A DNA stretch of 64,000 nucleotides. It comes from an uncultured Saprospiraceae bacterium. GTDB lineage: Bacteria; Bacteroidota; Bacteroidia; Chitinophagales; Saprospiraceae. Below are positions 18,859 to 29,695 of this stretch, piece by piece (the first letter of the stretch is position 1; each line of letters begins with the position of its first letter). Location of the stretch: assembly GCA_937929885.1 (NCBI GenBank), contig CALFUQ010000095.1, positions 1 through 64,000 of the forward strand, in the 5' to 3' direction. The position numbers and the translations under genes are program-made. Under the pieces are notes generated by a model. The model was given only the letters and a program-made list of their open reading frames with translations, did not search any database and was not told where the DNA came from.

Positions 18859-20526
18859 CTATCCTTTCATATCCCTAGCAGCCTTAAACTCAGACCCATC
18901 ATACCAAACTGGCCATCGCTGTGAATTTGCCAATTTAAGACCGATATCAAGATATAACTGCCCATCCTGGATCATCCCATCAAAGTTCCAAGTAGCTTCA
19001 TCATATTCGTCACTAGGTCTATGGTAATTGTCTGTGGTGTATTTGTTTCTCATTTCTTGAGCATATTCTTTACCCTTCTCTCTGTGATCATAACCACCTT
19101 CTGCATAAAGCGCAGGCACTCCTGCTTTAGCAAAGTTAAAGTGGTCTGACCTAAAGAAGTATCCTTTCTCTGGCTCTTGCTCAGGTAATACATATCTATC
19201 TTGAGTCTTGGCAACCTCCTCAGCAATCTCATCCATATCAGAATGCCCTATCCCTGTGATAGTTAGATCATTCATTTCACCGATCGGGTTGACGCCATCC
19301 ATATTTAGATTGCAAACAGTATTCTCTAAAGGGAAGAGTGGGTTTTTAGCATAGTATTCAGAACCTAGCAACCCTTGTTCCTCTGCTGTTACCATCAAAA
19401 AAAGAACAGATCTATCTGGTGCTTCCTTCATCTCAGAAAAACTCTTAGCTATTGCCATTACGGTAGCCACTCCACTCGCATTGTCAAGCGCACCATTATA
19501 AATCGAATCTCCATTAACAACTTGTCCTACCCCAATATGATCCCAGTGTGCTGTATACACTATAAAATCGTCAGGTTCCTTCTTTCCTTTAATGTAAGCA
19601 GCAACATTCTTAGAACTATCAAACTTGTAATCATTTGTCAAGCTTGTACTCACTGATGCATTCATAGGCACAGGTTTAAATCCTGGCTTCCTAGCTGACT
19701 TTATCATTGCAGGAAGATCTAAATCACAACTTGAGAACAACTTTTTAGCAGCATCTAGATGTAGCCATCCTTTCATATCGCAACCAGTACTGTTATCTTC
19801 CCTTGTGAGGCTCAGTAGAGCACCTGTCCAGCTACTTTGCGGCACGAACCATGGATAACCTGCTGACGTCGTCTCATGAATTAGCAACAAACCTTTGGCA
19901 CCCTGACGCTCGGCTTCCTCGTATTTGTACGTCCATCTACCATAATAAGTCATTATATCACCTTTGAAAAACTCCTCATTCTCACTTCCAAAACCTGGAT
20001 CGTTAACTAGCACTACAGCTACTTTCCCCTTCATGTCTACACCTGCGTAGTCATTCCAGTTTTTCTCTGGAGCGTTTATACCAAATCCACAAAAGACTAA
20101 CTCTGCATCATTGATACTAATATCATCTACCGTCTTGTCCGCATGGATAACATAGTCATCATTAAATCTTAAATCAAAATCACCAGACTTAGTAGTGATT
20201 TGCATAGTCTCCGCAGGATGGCTAGTTATCTCCATCATAGGAACCTCCTGATAGTAACTACCATTATTTGCAGGCAGCAGACCCATCGATTCAAATTCAT
20301 TCTTTATGTATTCAATAGTAATTCCCTCAGTTCTCGAAAATGGTTTCCTACCTTCATACTTATCGCTCGATAACTCTTCAAGATGTCGTTTAATTTCTTC
20401 TTTGCTTATTTGATTTTGAGCTGTGCCATCATTATTAGTTTTGGTAGCAGATTCAGTACAGCCTAATGAGAAGCAAATTATTAAGCATGCAAATACGCCT
20501 ACCCAAGCAGTTGATAAAACTTTCAT
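18859..20526 (-). CDS. M28-family metallopeptidase with PA domain (lipoprotein)
   Basis: Lipobox LIICFSLGC; VVYTAHWDHIG, GALDNASGVATVMAIA, VTAEEQGLLGSEYY. Confidence 0.92.
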   Translation of the reverse strand: MKVLSTAWVGVFACLIICFSLGCTESATKTNNDGTAQNQISKEEIKRHLEELSSDKYEGRKPFSRTEGITIEYIKNEFESMGLLPANNGSYYQEVPMMEITSHPAETMQITTKSGDFDLRFNDDYVIHADKTVDDISINDAELVFCGFGINAPEKNWNDYAGVDMKGKVAVVLVNDPGFGSENEEFFKGDIMTYYGRWTYKYEEAERQGAKGLLLIHETTSAGYPWFVPQSSWTGALLSLTREDNSTGCDMKGWLHLDAAKKLFSSCDLDLPAMIKSARKPGFKPVPMNASVSTSLTNDYKFDSSKNVAAYIKGKKEPDDFIVYTAHWDHIGVGQVVNGDSIYNGALDNASGVATVMAIAKSFSEMKEAPDRSVLFLMVTAEEQGLLGSEYYAKNPLFPLENTVCNLNMDGVNPIGEMNDLTITGIGHSDMDEIAEEVAKTQDRYVLPEQEPEKGYFFRSDHFNFAKAGVPALYAEGGYDHREKGKEYAQEMRNKYTTDNYHRPSDEYDEATWNFDGMIQDGQLYLDIGLKLANSQRWPVWYDGSEFKAARDMKG

Positions 20527-20562
20527 AATTAAATATTTTAAGAAAATCTGTGGTTCTGGAAA

Positions 20563-21966
20563 CTACAGTGTACTTATGCTAAGTTGTACTTTCTTCTCGA
20601 GATCTGCAACTGTGTCTTTGAAGTTAAGATCAGTATCCATCATATCCTGTACTGCCTTGCAAGAGTAAATAACAGTACTGTGATCTCTGCCTCCAAAATT
20701 TTCTCCAATTGATTTTAACGAACTCTTAGTATGATTCTTCGCTAGATACATAGAAAGTTGACGTGCTACTACAACTTGACGTTTACGAGTCTTAGCTCTC
20801 AGCTTTTCTACTTCAACTTTAAAGTGGTCCGCTACCATTTTTTGGATACTCTCAACCGTTACTTCTTTGTCGACTTTGTTAACAAAATTCTGTACTACCT
20901 CTTTCGCAAGGTAGATGTCTATTTCTTTTTGATTTAGCGTTGCTTGCGCAACCATAGAGATTAATACACCTTCTAATTCTCTTACGTTGTTCTTGATATT
21001 GAATGCTATGAACTCTACTACATCTTTAGGCATCTGTATATTATCTTTCTCTAAGATAACTTCGAGGATAGCTAGTCTTGTTTCAAATTCTGGTACTTGG
21101 ATATCTGCAGTTAGTCCCCACTTAAATCTAGAGATCAATCGCTCCTGCATATCTTTCATATCCTTAGGCGCTCTATCAGATGTAAGGATAATTTGCTTTT
21201 TATCTTGGTGTAGCTGATTAAATATGTTGAAGAATATCTCTTGTGTCTTCTTTCTACCAGCAAGGAACTGTATGTCATCTACTATCAAAACATCTATCAA
21301 TTGATAGAAATTCATAAAATCACTAACTGAGTTCTTCTTAATAGCCTCAATAAGCTGATTTGTAAATCGCTCAGAACTTACATAGAGTACATTCTTAGCT
21401 GTATTCTTAGATACTATATCGTTACCTATTGCTTGTGCTAAGTGAGTCTTACCAAGACCTACATTCCCAAAAATGATTAGCGGATTAAAAGCAGTCTTAC
21501 CAGGATTATCTGCTATCGCCTTACCTGCTGCTCTTGCTAACTGGTTACAAGACCCTTCTATGAAGTTTTCGAATTTGTATTGATCGCTTAACTGAGGATC
21601 AACTTTCATCTTTTTGATACCTGGAATTACAAACGGGTTTTTGATTTCATCACCCTGCATCCACACTTTATCACTAGTAGTTTTTCGCTGTCCTGCTTCT
21701 TTATGATTGTCTAGTAAAATTTGATATTCAAGTCTGCCTTTTTCTCCTATTTCTTTTCTTACTGTTTTCTTCAGAAGACTTACATAGTTTTCCTCGATCC
21801 ATTCGTAGAAAAACTTATTAGGTACTTGTATTGTAAGGGACTCTTGAAATAATTTGATCGGCTTAATAGGCTCGAACCACGTCTTGAATTCTTGATCGTT
21901 TAAATTCTCTTTAATGTATTGTAAACATTTTCCCCAGACAGTTACGTGGTCTATCACCATACTCAA
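20563..21966 (-). CDS. dnaA: Chromosomal replication initiator protein DnaA
   Basis: NPLIIFGNVGLGKTHLAQAIG, VLIVDDIQFLAGRKKTQEIFFNIFN, GGRDHSTVIYSC. Confidence 0.98.
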   Translation of the reverse strand: MSMVIDHVTVWGKCLQYIKENLNDQEFKTWFEPIKPIKLFQESLTIQVPNKFFYEWIEENYVSLLKKTVRKEIGEKGRLEYQILLDNHKEAGQRKTTSDKVWMQGDEIKNPFVIPGIKKMKVDPQLSDQYKFENFIEGSCNQLARAAGKAIADNPGKTAFNPLIIFGNVGLGKTHLAQAIGNDIVSKNTAKNVLYVSSERFTNQLIEAIKKNSVSDFMNFYQLIDVLIVDDIQFLAGRKKTQEIFFNIFNQLHQDKKQIILTSDRAPKDMKDMQERLISRFKWGLTADIQVPEFETRLAILEVILEKDNIQMPKDVVEFIAFNIKNNVRELEGVLISMVAQATLNQKEIDIYLAKEVVQNFVNKVDKEVTVESIQKMVADHFKVEVEKLRAKTRKRQVVVARQLSMYLAKNHTKSSLKSIGENFGGRDHSTVIYSCKAVQDMMDTDLNFKDTVADLEKKVQLSISTL

Positions 21967-22276
21967 TTATTATTCTCTTATCAAAATATGTTACAGGATT
22001 CGGATTCTAAAATTCCAATCGCGTATAGCTTTCAAAATTTTGCTGTCTATTATAAAGTTGGTTAGTCTATAATTCAACAGCCAACAAAAATGTAGAAATA
22101 AGTTTGAAATTGGAAGAAAAGCTAATCAATTTTTATAAAAAATATTCTTGTAACTAATTGATTATCAAAGTTATATATACCAATTTATTCTAATGCGTTT
22201 CCAAGCTTTTTTACTAACTATCAGAGTATCAAGGAAGTCGATAAAGCGACTTGGAGTTATCTCGTAAATTAAAATC

Positions 22277-23194
22277 TTACTTAATGTATTCATTTCGACA
22301 AGTGATGCATTTACCTTTTTTATTTTTTTCAAAGTAAACATCTACTCTGCCTAACATAATACCTGCCCAACCAGCTTGATTAACTACTACATTTTCTCCA
22401 TCCATGTTTTCAATATTAACTGGCTCCCTGAGAAATGTATGTGTATGTCCTCCGATAATCAAATCAATATTCTTACTATTCTTAGCAAGTACCATATCAG
22501 AAACTTTACTATTAGAATATTTAAACCCAAGATGAGATAAACAAATGATATAATCACATTTTAAATCGTGCTTAAGTATAGCTGCGTATTCATTTGCTTT
22601 AGTTATTGGATCTTGATAAACAGTTTCTTTAGTTAGACTACCTGGGACAAGCCCTTTTAATTCGATCCCTACCCCAGTGACACCTATTTTGATTTTGTCT
22701 TTCATGAAAGTCTTCATAGGCATAGTCTTACCGTTGAGGACCGTATTTTCAAAATCATAGTTTGAAATAATCATAGGAAAATTAGCATGTGCTAACTGCT
22801 TATCTAATCCATCTATGCCACCATCAAAATCATGATTACCTATAGTGCCTGCATCATACTTCATCTGAGACATGAGCTTAATCTCTAACTCTCCTCCATA
22901 AAAATTAAAGTACGGTGTACCTTGGAATATATCACCTGCATCTAACAACAAGGTATTGGACTCTTTAGCTCTAATTTTCTTTAAAAGTGAAGCTCTTTTT
23001 GCTGCTCCGCCCAAACCTTCATTTCTACTACCATCCATCGGGAAAGGGTCAACTCGACTGTGCACATCATTAGTGTGTAAGATGCTCACCTTAGTAATAT
23101 CTAAATAATCTAGCTCTGATAGCAATTGTGCTCCACCGCTATATAGTAATGAAGCTTGACCCATTCTTTTGATAAATGATCTCCTCGTTGTCAT
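22277..23194 (-). CDS. 5'-nucleotidase-like metallophosphoesterase (catalytic half)
   Basis: Tat-like RRSFIKR; ILHTNDVHSRVDPFP, LLDAGDIFQGTPYFN, GTIGNHDFDGG, LIIGGHTHTF. Confidence 0.92.
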   Translation of the reverse strand: MTTRRSFIKRMGQASLLYSGGAQLLSELDYLDITKVSILHTNDVHSRVDPFPMDGSRNEGLGGAAKRASLLKKIRAKESNTLLLDAGDIFQGTPYFNFYGGELEIKLMSQMKYDAGTIGNHDFDGGIDGLDKQLAHANFPMIISNYDFENTVLNGKTMPMKTFMKDKIKIGVTGVGIELKGLVPGSLTKETVYQDPITKANEYAAILKHDLKCDYIICLSHLGFKYSNSKVSDMVLAKNSKNIDLIIGGHTHTFLREPVNIENMDGENVVVNQAGWAGIMLGRVDVYFEKNKKGKCITCRNEYIK

Positions 23195-23949
23195 TTGATC
23201 TTTTTTACTCTTCCTGTTATTTTGCTACTATGTTTTGTACCCTCTGTTCTTTCAAAGAATTCTATGATAGCATCTCTTACGGTAATGTCTAATGTCTCCA
23301 CTTTACCTTCTTGTAAGAAATCACAATTATCTCCTCCATTTGCGATATAATCGTTAATAGCAAATTTGTAAATCTTATTATCGTCAACAGGCTTCCCATG
23401 TATTAGCAACTCCGATACTATCGTATCCTGTATCGTCAGTTGGATATCATCACTCATCGGCCATCCACCCTTAAACGCAACGACATCAAACAGCTTTTTA
23501 ATAATCTTACCATCAGCTGAAATCACTACAAGCATGTTGTCAAATGGCATCAGCTCAAAAACTTTCCCTCGGGTAATCGGCCCTTTAGAGAGACTGGAAA
23601 TTCTAAGTCCTCCATGATTCTGCATAGCAAAATCAAGACTGTCTTTAATAATGATCTCAGTTTGTTCTTTAAGGAGTTGTGCTACAAAATTACCTAGTGT
23701 ACTCTCAGGCAATCGTTTTGACATATTATGAGCTATCTCTCCTATTACCTCATTCATCTCAGCATCTAACTCTGATCGGTAAGGTTTGATAAGGTCATCA
23801 ATCGTCTTATCATCTTGAGCATCTAGTCTATCATCAAATCGATAATAACTAGCATCAGCATCTGTAACTTGCCACACCTTCTTAGCGCAACTGCTAAAGA
23901 TGACTATGACTAAAAGTGCTATTAATTTGTTCTTGGTAATCATCCGCAT
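23191..23949 (-). CDS. 5'-nucleotidase C-terminal domain lipoprotein (substrate-binding half)
   Basis: NFVAQLLKEQTEIIIKDSLDFAMQNHGGLRISSLSKGPITRGKVFELMPFDNMLVV..IANGGDNCDFLQ; overlaps the catalytic half by 4 nt. Confidence 0.9.
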   Translation of the reverse strand: MRMITKNKLIALLVIVIFSSCAKKVWQVTDADASYYRFDDRLDAQDDKTIDDLIKPYRSELDAEMNEVIGEIAHNMSKRLPESTLGNFVAQLLKEQTEIIIKDSLDFAMQNHGGLRISSLSKGPITRGKVFELMPFDNMLVVISADGKIIKKLFDVVAFKGGWPMSDDIQLTIQDTIVSELLIHGKPVDDNKIYKFAINDYIANGGDNCDFLQEGKVETLDITVRDAIIEFFERTEGTKHSSKITGRVKKIK

Positions 23950-23956
23950 AATAATA

Positions 23957-24487
23957 CTACAATATCAATTCTGTTTCTTTTCGAATTGCGGTGATAGCTC
24001 GTTGTGCTGGCCCCAATTGTAATTCTTTATAAACTTCGTAAATCTTCTTCTCAAGACCATCTGCATTACCACTAGGGTTTACAGTTGCTGCTGAGCTTAC
24101 TATTATTTCTATGATTTGATTCTTTGCTGCTTCTATGACACGCCAAAGTCCTTCTGACACATAAATCTGTTGCACCATATTGTGCTCGTATTCTTTTTGG
24201 ACTGAAATAAGTAAGGATTGTTCTAAATCTGCATTGGTCATAGTATTCATACTCAGTCTTCCTATCATATTAGGAACAGATATGCGCTGGCAGAAAAGGG
24301 CTAACCTCTCATAAGCTTGTAGCTTGATAGCTACACCTTCTTTCTTTCGCTCCTTGTTATACTTTATTTGCTCGAGGTCTATTTGATTAGCAAATACGCG
24401 TTTTAAAACATAGTAAACTGCTGCGAATACTACTAGTCCTGGAATGGTGAATTTTAGTATTTCTAAGACTATAGTGAGGGCCTCCAT
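23957..24487 (-). CDS. Conserved hypothetical protein with N-terminal TM helix
   Basis: 176 aa, N-terminal TM (ILKFTIPGLVVFAAVYYVL) then a helical domain. Confidence 0.8.
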   Translation of the reverse strand: MEALTIVLEILKFTIPGLVVFAAVYYVLKRVFANQIDLEQIKYNKERKKEGVAIKLQAYERLALFCQRISVPNMIGRLSMNTMTNADLEQSLLISVQKEYEHNMVQQIYVSEGLWRVIEAAKNQIIEIIVSSAATVNPSGNADGLEKKIYEVYKELQLGPAQRAITAIRKETELIL

Positions 24488-24617
24488 GGTTATTGACTGA
24501 TACTGGCAAAAATAGCTTTATTACGTTTATATATCCATGACTAGAACTATTTATATGTATGAATCGTTAATTGTTAAACTCGAACGGAGTATTTTTACAA
24601 TAAATTAAGATTCCGCT

Positions 24618-24968
24618 ATGGCAGAAGTACAAGAAAAAGTGAGTCCTATTAATCTTACAGAGACTGCTTTAAAGCAACTAGAAAGAATAAGAACTGAGCA
24701 AAATGTACCAGCAGATTATGGCCTAAGGGTTGGTGTTAAAGGAGGTGGATGCTCAGGATTCTCCTATGTTTTAGGATTTGATGAGCAAAAAGAAAATGAC
24801 GAATTGTATATCCTAAATGGGAATAAGGTCCTAATGGAAAAATCTCACGGCATATATCTTATCGGTATGGAGATAGACTGGTTAGATGGTTTAGAGAACC
24901 GAGGATTTGTTTTCAACAATCCTAATGCGAAAGATTCTTGTGGATGTGGTACCAGTTTTTCTGCGTAA
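24618..24968 (+). CDS. HesB/IscA/ErpA-family iron-sulfur assembly protein
   Basis: GLRVGVKGGGCSGFSYVLGF and CGCGTSF with the conserved Cys triad. Confidence 0.93.
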   Translation: MAEVQEKVSPINLTETALKQLERIRTEQNVPADYGLRVGVKGGGCSGFSYVLGFDEQKENDELYILNGNKVLMEKSHGIYLIGMEIDWLDGLENRGFVFNNPNAKDSCGCGTSFSA

Positions 24969-25017
24969 AATAAGAAGTCAATTGTCTATGGTTATTAGTC
25001 CATAGTTAAACATAAAA

Positions 25018-25050
25018 AAAGCCCTCATTGGATATTCCTATGAGGGCTTT
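25018..25050. terminator. Bidirectional intrinsic terminator
   Basis: aaagccctcat-tggatattcct-atgagggcttt between convergent genes. Confidence 0.85.
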
Positions 25051-25096
25051 TCTATTTCTCTATGACTGACAACTCTTTGGTCAATCGATTAGTTAT

Positions 25097-26320
25097 TTAC
25101 ATACTTGCAATAATCTCTGATCCAAACTCAGAACATTTTAATAGTGTAGCATTCTTCATCAGTCTTTCAAAATCATAAGTTACTTTCTTTTTCTTGATAG
25201 CTCCTTTGATTCCTTTCTCTACTAATTTACCTGCTTTCTTCCATCCCATGTAGTTAAGCATCATAACTCCTGATAAAATAACAGAACTAGGATTTACCTT
25301 ATCCTGCCCTGCATACTTAGGAGCCGTACCATGAGTCGCTTCAAATACTCCGATACCCGTATCATAATTGATATTAGCACCTGGAGCTATACCGATACCA
25401 CCAACAATCGCTGCTAGTGCATCTGAGATGTAATCTCCATTAAGGTTTAAAGTAGCGATATGATCATACTCAGCAGGTCTTAGTAATATCTGCTGTAGGA
25501 ATGCATCAGCAATTACATCTTTGATGATCAGCTGTCTTCCTTTATGATCTATTATTTGCCAAGGTCCTCCTTGATAATCTTGAGAACCAAATTCTTTCTT
25601 TGCCAAATCATATCCCCACTCTTTAAATTTACCTTCGGTAAATTTCATAATATTACCCTTGTGGACAAGTGTCACAGAGCTCTTCTTCTTAGCTAATGCA
25701 TCTTTGATACACGCTCTTACTATTCGCTCTGTACCTTCAACTGATACTGGCTTCACTCCTAGAGATACAGTATCAGGGAATCTAATCTGTGTTACTCCCA
25801 TCTCATTCATCAAGAAGTCCTTAACCTTATCGTTGTCTGCCGTACCGTGTAGATATTCTATACCGGCATATATGTCCTCAGTGTTTTCTCTGAAGATGGT
25901 CATATCAACCAACTTAGGTTTTTTCACTGGTGAAGGGACACCTGAGTACCACTTAACTGGTCTTACGCAAGCATATAAATCTAGTTTTTGACGTATAGCC
26001 ACATTTAGTGATCTAATACCTCCTCCTACTGGAGTAGTTAAAGGCCCTTTGATAGCTACTAGGTTTTCTCTGATTGTATCAAGCGTCGCTTGAGGTAACC
26101 ATTCTCCTGTTTTATCAAATGCTTTTTGACCAGCAAGTACTTCTTGCCAGTGTATTTTTCTTTTTCCGTCGAATGCTTTTTCGACTGCTGCGTCAAGAAC
26201 TCTCACTGAGGCAGCCCAGATATCTGGTCCTATCCCGTCGCCTTCTATAAATGGAATGATCGGATTGTCAGGTACTTGGAGTTTACCTCTCCGACTCATT
26301 GTTATTGCTGTACCACTCAT
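25097..26320 (-). CDS. icd: Isocitrate dehydrogenase (NADP-dependent)
   Basis: [29 protein letters not shown]-type motif, [27 protein letters not shown]. Confidence 0.95.
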   Translation of the reverse strand: MSGTAITMSRRGKLQVPDNPIIPFIEGDGIGPDIWAASVRVLDAAVEKAFDGKRKIHWQEVLAGQKAFDKTGEWLPQATLDTIRENLVAIKGPLTTPVGGGIRSLNVAIRQKLDLYACVRPVKWYSGVPSPVKKPKLVDMTIFRENTEDIYAGIEYLHGTADNDKVKDFLMNEMGVTQIRFPDTVSLGVKPVSVEGTERIVRACIKDALAKKKSSVTLVHKGNIMKFTEGKFKEWGYDLAKKEFGSQDYQGGPWQIIDHKGRQLIIKDVIADAFLQQILLRPAEYDHIATLNLNGDYISDALAAIVGGIGIAPGANINYDTGIGVFEATHGTAPKYAGQDKVNPSSVILSGVMMLNYMGWKKAGKLVEKGIKGAIKKKKVTYDFERLMKNATLLKCSEFGSEIIASM

Positions 26321-26471
26321 TTATATATGATTTAAAAATTTAATAATATGCGCGCAAAGTTAATTATTTATTACTATGACTGCCTAAAACACCTTATTTA
26401 GACATTATTAGGTCTTCCCATAGTCTAAATGATATTCTTAAATTTGCATTAATAAAAATCGTAATACGAGC

Positions 26472-27497
26472 TTGATCAATCCTAATCTAGACCCTACAGA
26501 CTCTCAAATCACCACAGAAGATAAGCAAATAGAGAAAGCGCTTAGGCCTAAATTATTAGATGATTTTAGCGGTCAGCCTAAACTAGTAGAAAACCTCAAA
26601 GTTTTCATTGAAGCAACTAAACTTAGAGGAGAAGCCCTAGATCATGTGCTTTTGCATGGTCCACCTGGCTTAGGCAAGACTACCCTATCACATATCGTAG
26701 CCAACGAATTAGATACTAATATAAAAATCACTTCGGGCCCAGTTATAGAGAAACCAGGTGATTTAGCAGGTCTATTAACCAATCTAGCTGAAGGAGATGT
26801 GCTATTTATTGATGAGATCCATAGGCTAAATAATGTAGTGGAAGAATATCTCTACTCAGCTATGGAGGACTATAAAATCGATATCATGATCGATTCAGGT
26901 CCTAATGCTAGAAGTATTCAATTGAGTATCAATCCTTTTACACTTGTTGGTGCTACTACCAGAATGGGGCTTTTAACGCCTCCTCTCCGTGCTAGATTTG
27001 GGATAACTTGTCATCTGGACTACTATGATACTGCTACCCTTAAAAAAATCATGCATCGTAGCGCTGAGATCTTACAAATACCGATAGATGATGAAGGAGC
27101 TTGGGAGTTAGCTAGAAGAAGTCGAGGTACACCTAGAATTGCTAACGCATTACTTCGTAGAGTAAGAGACTTTGCACAGATCAAAGGGAATGGAAGTATA
27201 GACAAATCTATAGCGGAATATGGGTTGCAAGCGCTTAATGTGGATTCTAATGGTCTTGACCAGATGGATAATAAAATATTATCGACCATTATTGAGAAAT
27301 TTAAAGGAGGTCCTGTCGGGCTAACCACTATTGCCACTGCAGTCGGTGAAGAGTCAGGTACTATAGAAGAAGTTCATGAGCCATTCTTAATAATGGAAGG
27401 TTATATACAACGTACTCCAAGAGGAAGAGAGGCCACTCAGAAAGCATATCAACACTTAGGTGTGATTCCTCCAGCAAGTAGCGGCAAACTTTTTTGA
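26472..27497 (+). CDS. ruvB: Holliday junction branch migration helicase RuvB
   Basis: [81 protein letters not shown] start. Confidence 0.97.
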   Translation: MINPNLDPTDSQITTEDKQIEKALRPKLLDDFSGQPKLVENLKVFIEATKLRGEALDHVLLHGPPGLGKTTLSHIVANELDTNIKITSGPVIEKPGDLAGLLTNLAEGDVLFIDEIHRLNNVVEEYLYSAMEDYKIDIMIDSGPNARSIQLSINPFTLVGATTRMGLLTPPLRARFGITCHLDYYDTATLKKIMHRSAEILQIPIDDEGAWELARRSRGTPRIANALLRRVRDFAQIKGNGSIDKSIAEYGLQALNVDSNGLDQMDNKILSTIIEKFKGGPVGLTTIATAVGEESGTIEEVHEPFLIMEGYIQRTPRGREATQKAYQHLGVIPPASSGKLF

Positions 27498-27515
27498 TCT
27501 TGATTCTGAACTAAC

Positions 27516-27839
27516 TTATGCCTGAGCTGTGGGTGTAAAGTTCATAGGCGGCATTTGAGGTGTAGACTTATCTTCCGCTATAACCCCATGCTGCTTCTCA
27601 AACTTTTTAATATTATCATTAAGCGCTTTCATCAGGCGCTTAGCATGCATAGGTGTTAAGATAATCCTTGACTTTACCTTTGCCTTTGGTACGTTTGGTA
27701 CCATTCTAATAAAGTCTACTATAAACTCTGCATGCGAATGAGATATAATAGCAAGATTAGCATATGTGCCTTCCGCTACTTCTTCTGATAATTCGATATT
27801 GATATTATTCTTCTTTGGGGTAATCTTTTTCTCTGCCAT
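27516..27839 (-). CDS. DUF3467 family protein
   Basis: GTYANLAIISHSHAEFIVDFIRMVP..KVKSRIILTPMHAKRLMKALNDNI. Confidence 0.88.
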   Translation of the reverse strand: MAEKKITPKKNNINIELSEEVAEGTYANLAIISHSHAEFIVDFIRMVPNVPKAKVKSRIILTPMHAKRLMKALNDNIKKFEKQHGVIAEDKSTPQMPPMNFTPTAQA

Positions 27840-28247
27840 AACTCGGTATTCTCTTATTTATACATATAAAGTTACTATATATTTAAGCAAACACAGCCGT
27901 CTGTTAAAACACTTTCTACTTCTATTCTGATTGTCTGAAATAAAGAGAGCTAACTATATGAGTACTTTCTGCATATGTTAAATGTCTAGTGAGAAAAGTA
28001 TCGTGTTTCAACTATAATATCGCTTATTAAAGTCCATCAAGGGAAGGTCAAAAGCTCCCTAAAACATAGCGATTATACTTAAATTATAACTTTAGTCAAT
28101 GCGTATAACTCACTCTATATGAGGAACATATATTATTAATTAAATATATTATTTCTTTTCGTAATAAGTAGGTTTTTTCTAATTTTATAAGACTGAGTAC
28201 TAATGTGTGCGAGGTAAACCGATTTTTTTACTGAAAACCGAATTCAT

Positions 28248-28505
28248 ATGATCGAGAATCGATTACAATTCGCCAAGCCCCACCTTGGTGAAAACGATGC
28301 TATTGATTTTTTTCCCGAAGATGACTTGACGAGAAAGGATCCTTTAATCCTTTGTGCCTTAGTTATTGTAGGCTTGATAGGATTTTTATACGTCCTTCAT
28401 TGTCTTAATCGTAATGACTTCTCTCCTAAGTACATGCACAAAAATTCTTTTGATATCTCTCAGAACAATGAGGGACAGCAAGACAATACTCTAAATGTGA
28501 TATAG
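28248..28505 (+). CDS. Small single-TM hypothetical protein (85 aa)
   Basis: One TM (LILCALVIVGLIGFLYVLHCL); no family recognised. Confidence 0.6.
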   Translation: MIENRLQFAKPHLGENDAIDFFPEDDLTRKDPLILCALVIVGLIGFLYVLHCLNRNDFSPKYMHKNSFDISQNNEGQQDNTLNVI

Positions 28506-28582
28506 AATTCGTTTTACGATTCCAAAAAAAATTCCATTTTCTCTATCGTAGTCTTTTGAGCTTTTCACTATCTTCAAAATAG

Positions 28583-28801
28583 ATGATAGATAAGATCAAG
28601 GATAACATAGAAATTTATTCATTTGGAGTATGCAGCTACCTAGGAGAAAAAATGGGTATTCGTAGCTCTGTAATTAGGAGATATTTTATCTATACTTCTT
28701 TCGTAGCTCTTGGATCACCTATCATCGTTTATCTGATAGTTGGCTTTTGGATCAACGTCAAGAAGTATTTCAAGAAAGGAAGACACTTGATTTTCGAGTA
28801 G
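28583..28801 (+). CDS. PspC-domain-like small membrane protein
   Basis: FGVCSYLGEKMGIRSSVIRRYFIYTSFVALGSPIIVYLIVGFWI. Confidence 0.75.
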   Translation: MIDKIKDNIEIYSFGVCSYLGEKMGIRSSVIRRYFIYTSFVALGSPIIVYLIVGFWINVKKYFKKGRHLIFE

Positions 28802-28889
28802 GGCCCTTTCTATAAAATACATCTGTGACGGCATTCTTTATAAGGTCACTCCTCTAGAGTTTGCCGTCTTCTATAGTTCTATTGCTGGT

Positions 28890-28945
28890 AATATTTCAAC
28901 CCTTCGGGTTTTCTATGATGCCTCTACAATCCTTAAAGGATGGTA
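28890..28945. repeat. REP-like double mini-hairpin intergenic element
   Basis: aaccc-ttc-gggtt at 28898-28910 and atcc-ttaaa-ggat at 28929-28941, about 18 nt apart. Confidence 0.5.
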
Positions 28946-29017
28946 TAATTATAAGTTGATTATATCGAAATTGAAAACCCTGAAAAATGCTAGTATAAAG
29001 ATTAAAATCTAGGCAAC

Positions 29018-29695
29018 CTAAGATTCAAATGCATATTGGATAATATTAGCGCCCATCTTTAGTGCTTGCAATCTTACTGCATCACTATCCTTGTGCACTT
29101 CCTTATCTTCCCAGCCATCACCAAGATCACACTCGTAAGTATAAAAGCATACTAACTTACCTTCCCAAATCAAACCGAATCCCTGTGCAGTGCTATCATC
29201 ATGCTTGTGGATTTTAGGCAAACCATTCTCAAATCGATATTTCTGATTATAAATCTCATGGCTAAATGGCAACTCTATAAATTCTAATTCTGGGAATACT
29301 TTCTTCATGGCTACTCGGATATAGGGGTCCATACCATAGTTATCATCTACATGGAGGAAGCCTCCTGCCATTAAATATAATCTTAGATTCTCTGCTTCAC
29401 TATCTGATAACAGGACATTACCATGTCCTGTCATGTGCAAGAATGAATAATTGAAAATATCTGCACTGCCTACCTCTACCGTCGCATATTGATAATCAAA
29501 ATTTGTCCCTAACTCTTGATTACAAAAAAGCGCAAGATTCTTAAGTGCTGTAGGATTAGAATACCAGTCCCCTGCATTATACTTAAGAAGGGCCAATTGC
29601 AAATCTTTATTAACTGCAGGACCTAAATCAGCAACACTCTTAAATCCGAATGAAGCAACACAAACAACTATCGTAACAAATAATCTAAATTTCAA
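29018..29695 (-). CDS. DUF4159 domain-containing secreted protein
   Basis: KYNAGDWYSNPTALKNLALFC, HMTGHGNVLLSDSEAENLRLYLMAGGFLHVDDNYG. Confidence 0.85.
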   Translation of the reverse strand: MKFRLFVTIVVCVASFGFKSVADLGPAVNKDLQLALLKYNAGDWYSNPTALKNLALFCNQELGTNFDYQYATVEVGSADIFNYSFLHMTGHGNVLLSDSEAENLRLYLMAGGFLHVDDNYGMDPYIRVAMKKVFPELEFIELPFSHEIYNQKYRFENGLPKIHKHDDSTAQGFGLIWEGKLVCFYTYECDLGDGWEDKEVHKDSDAVRLQALKMGANIIQYAFES

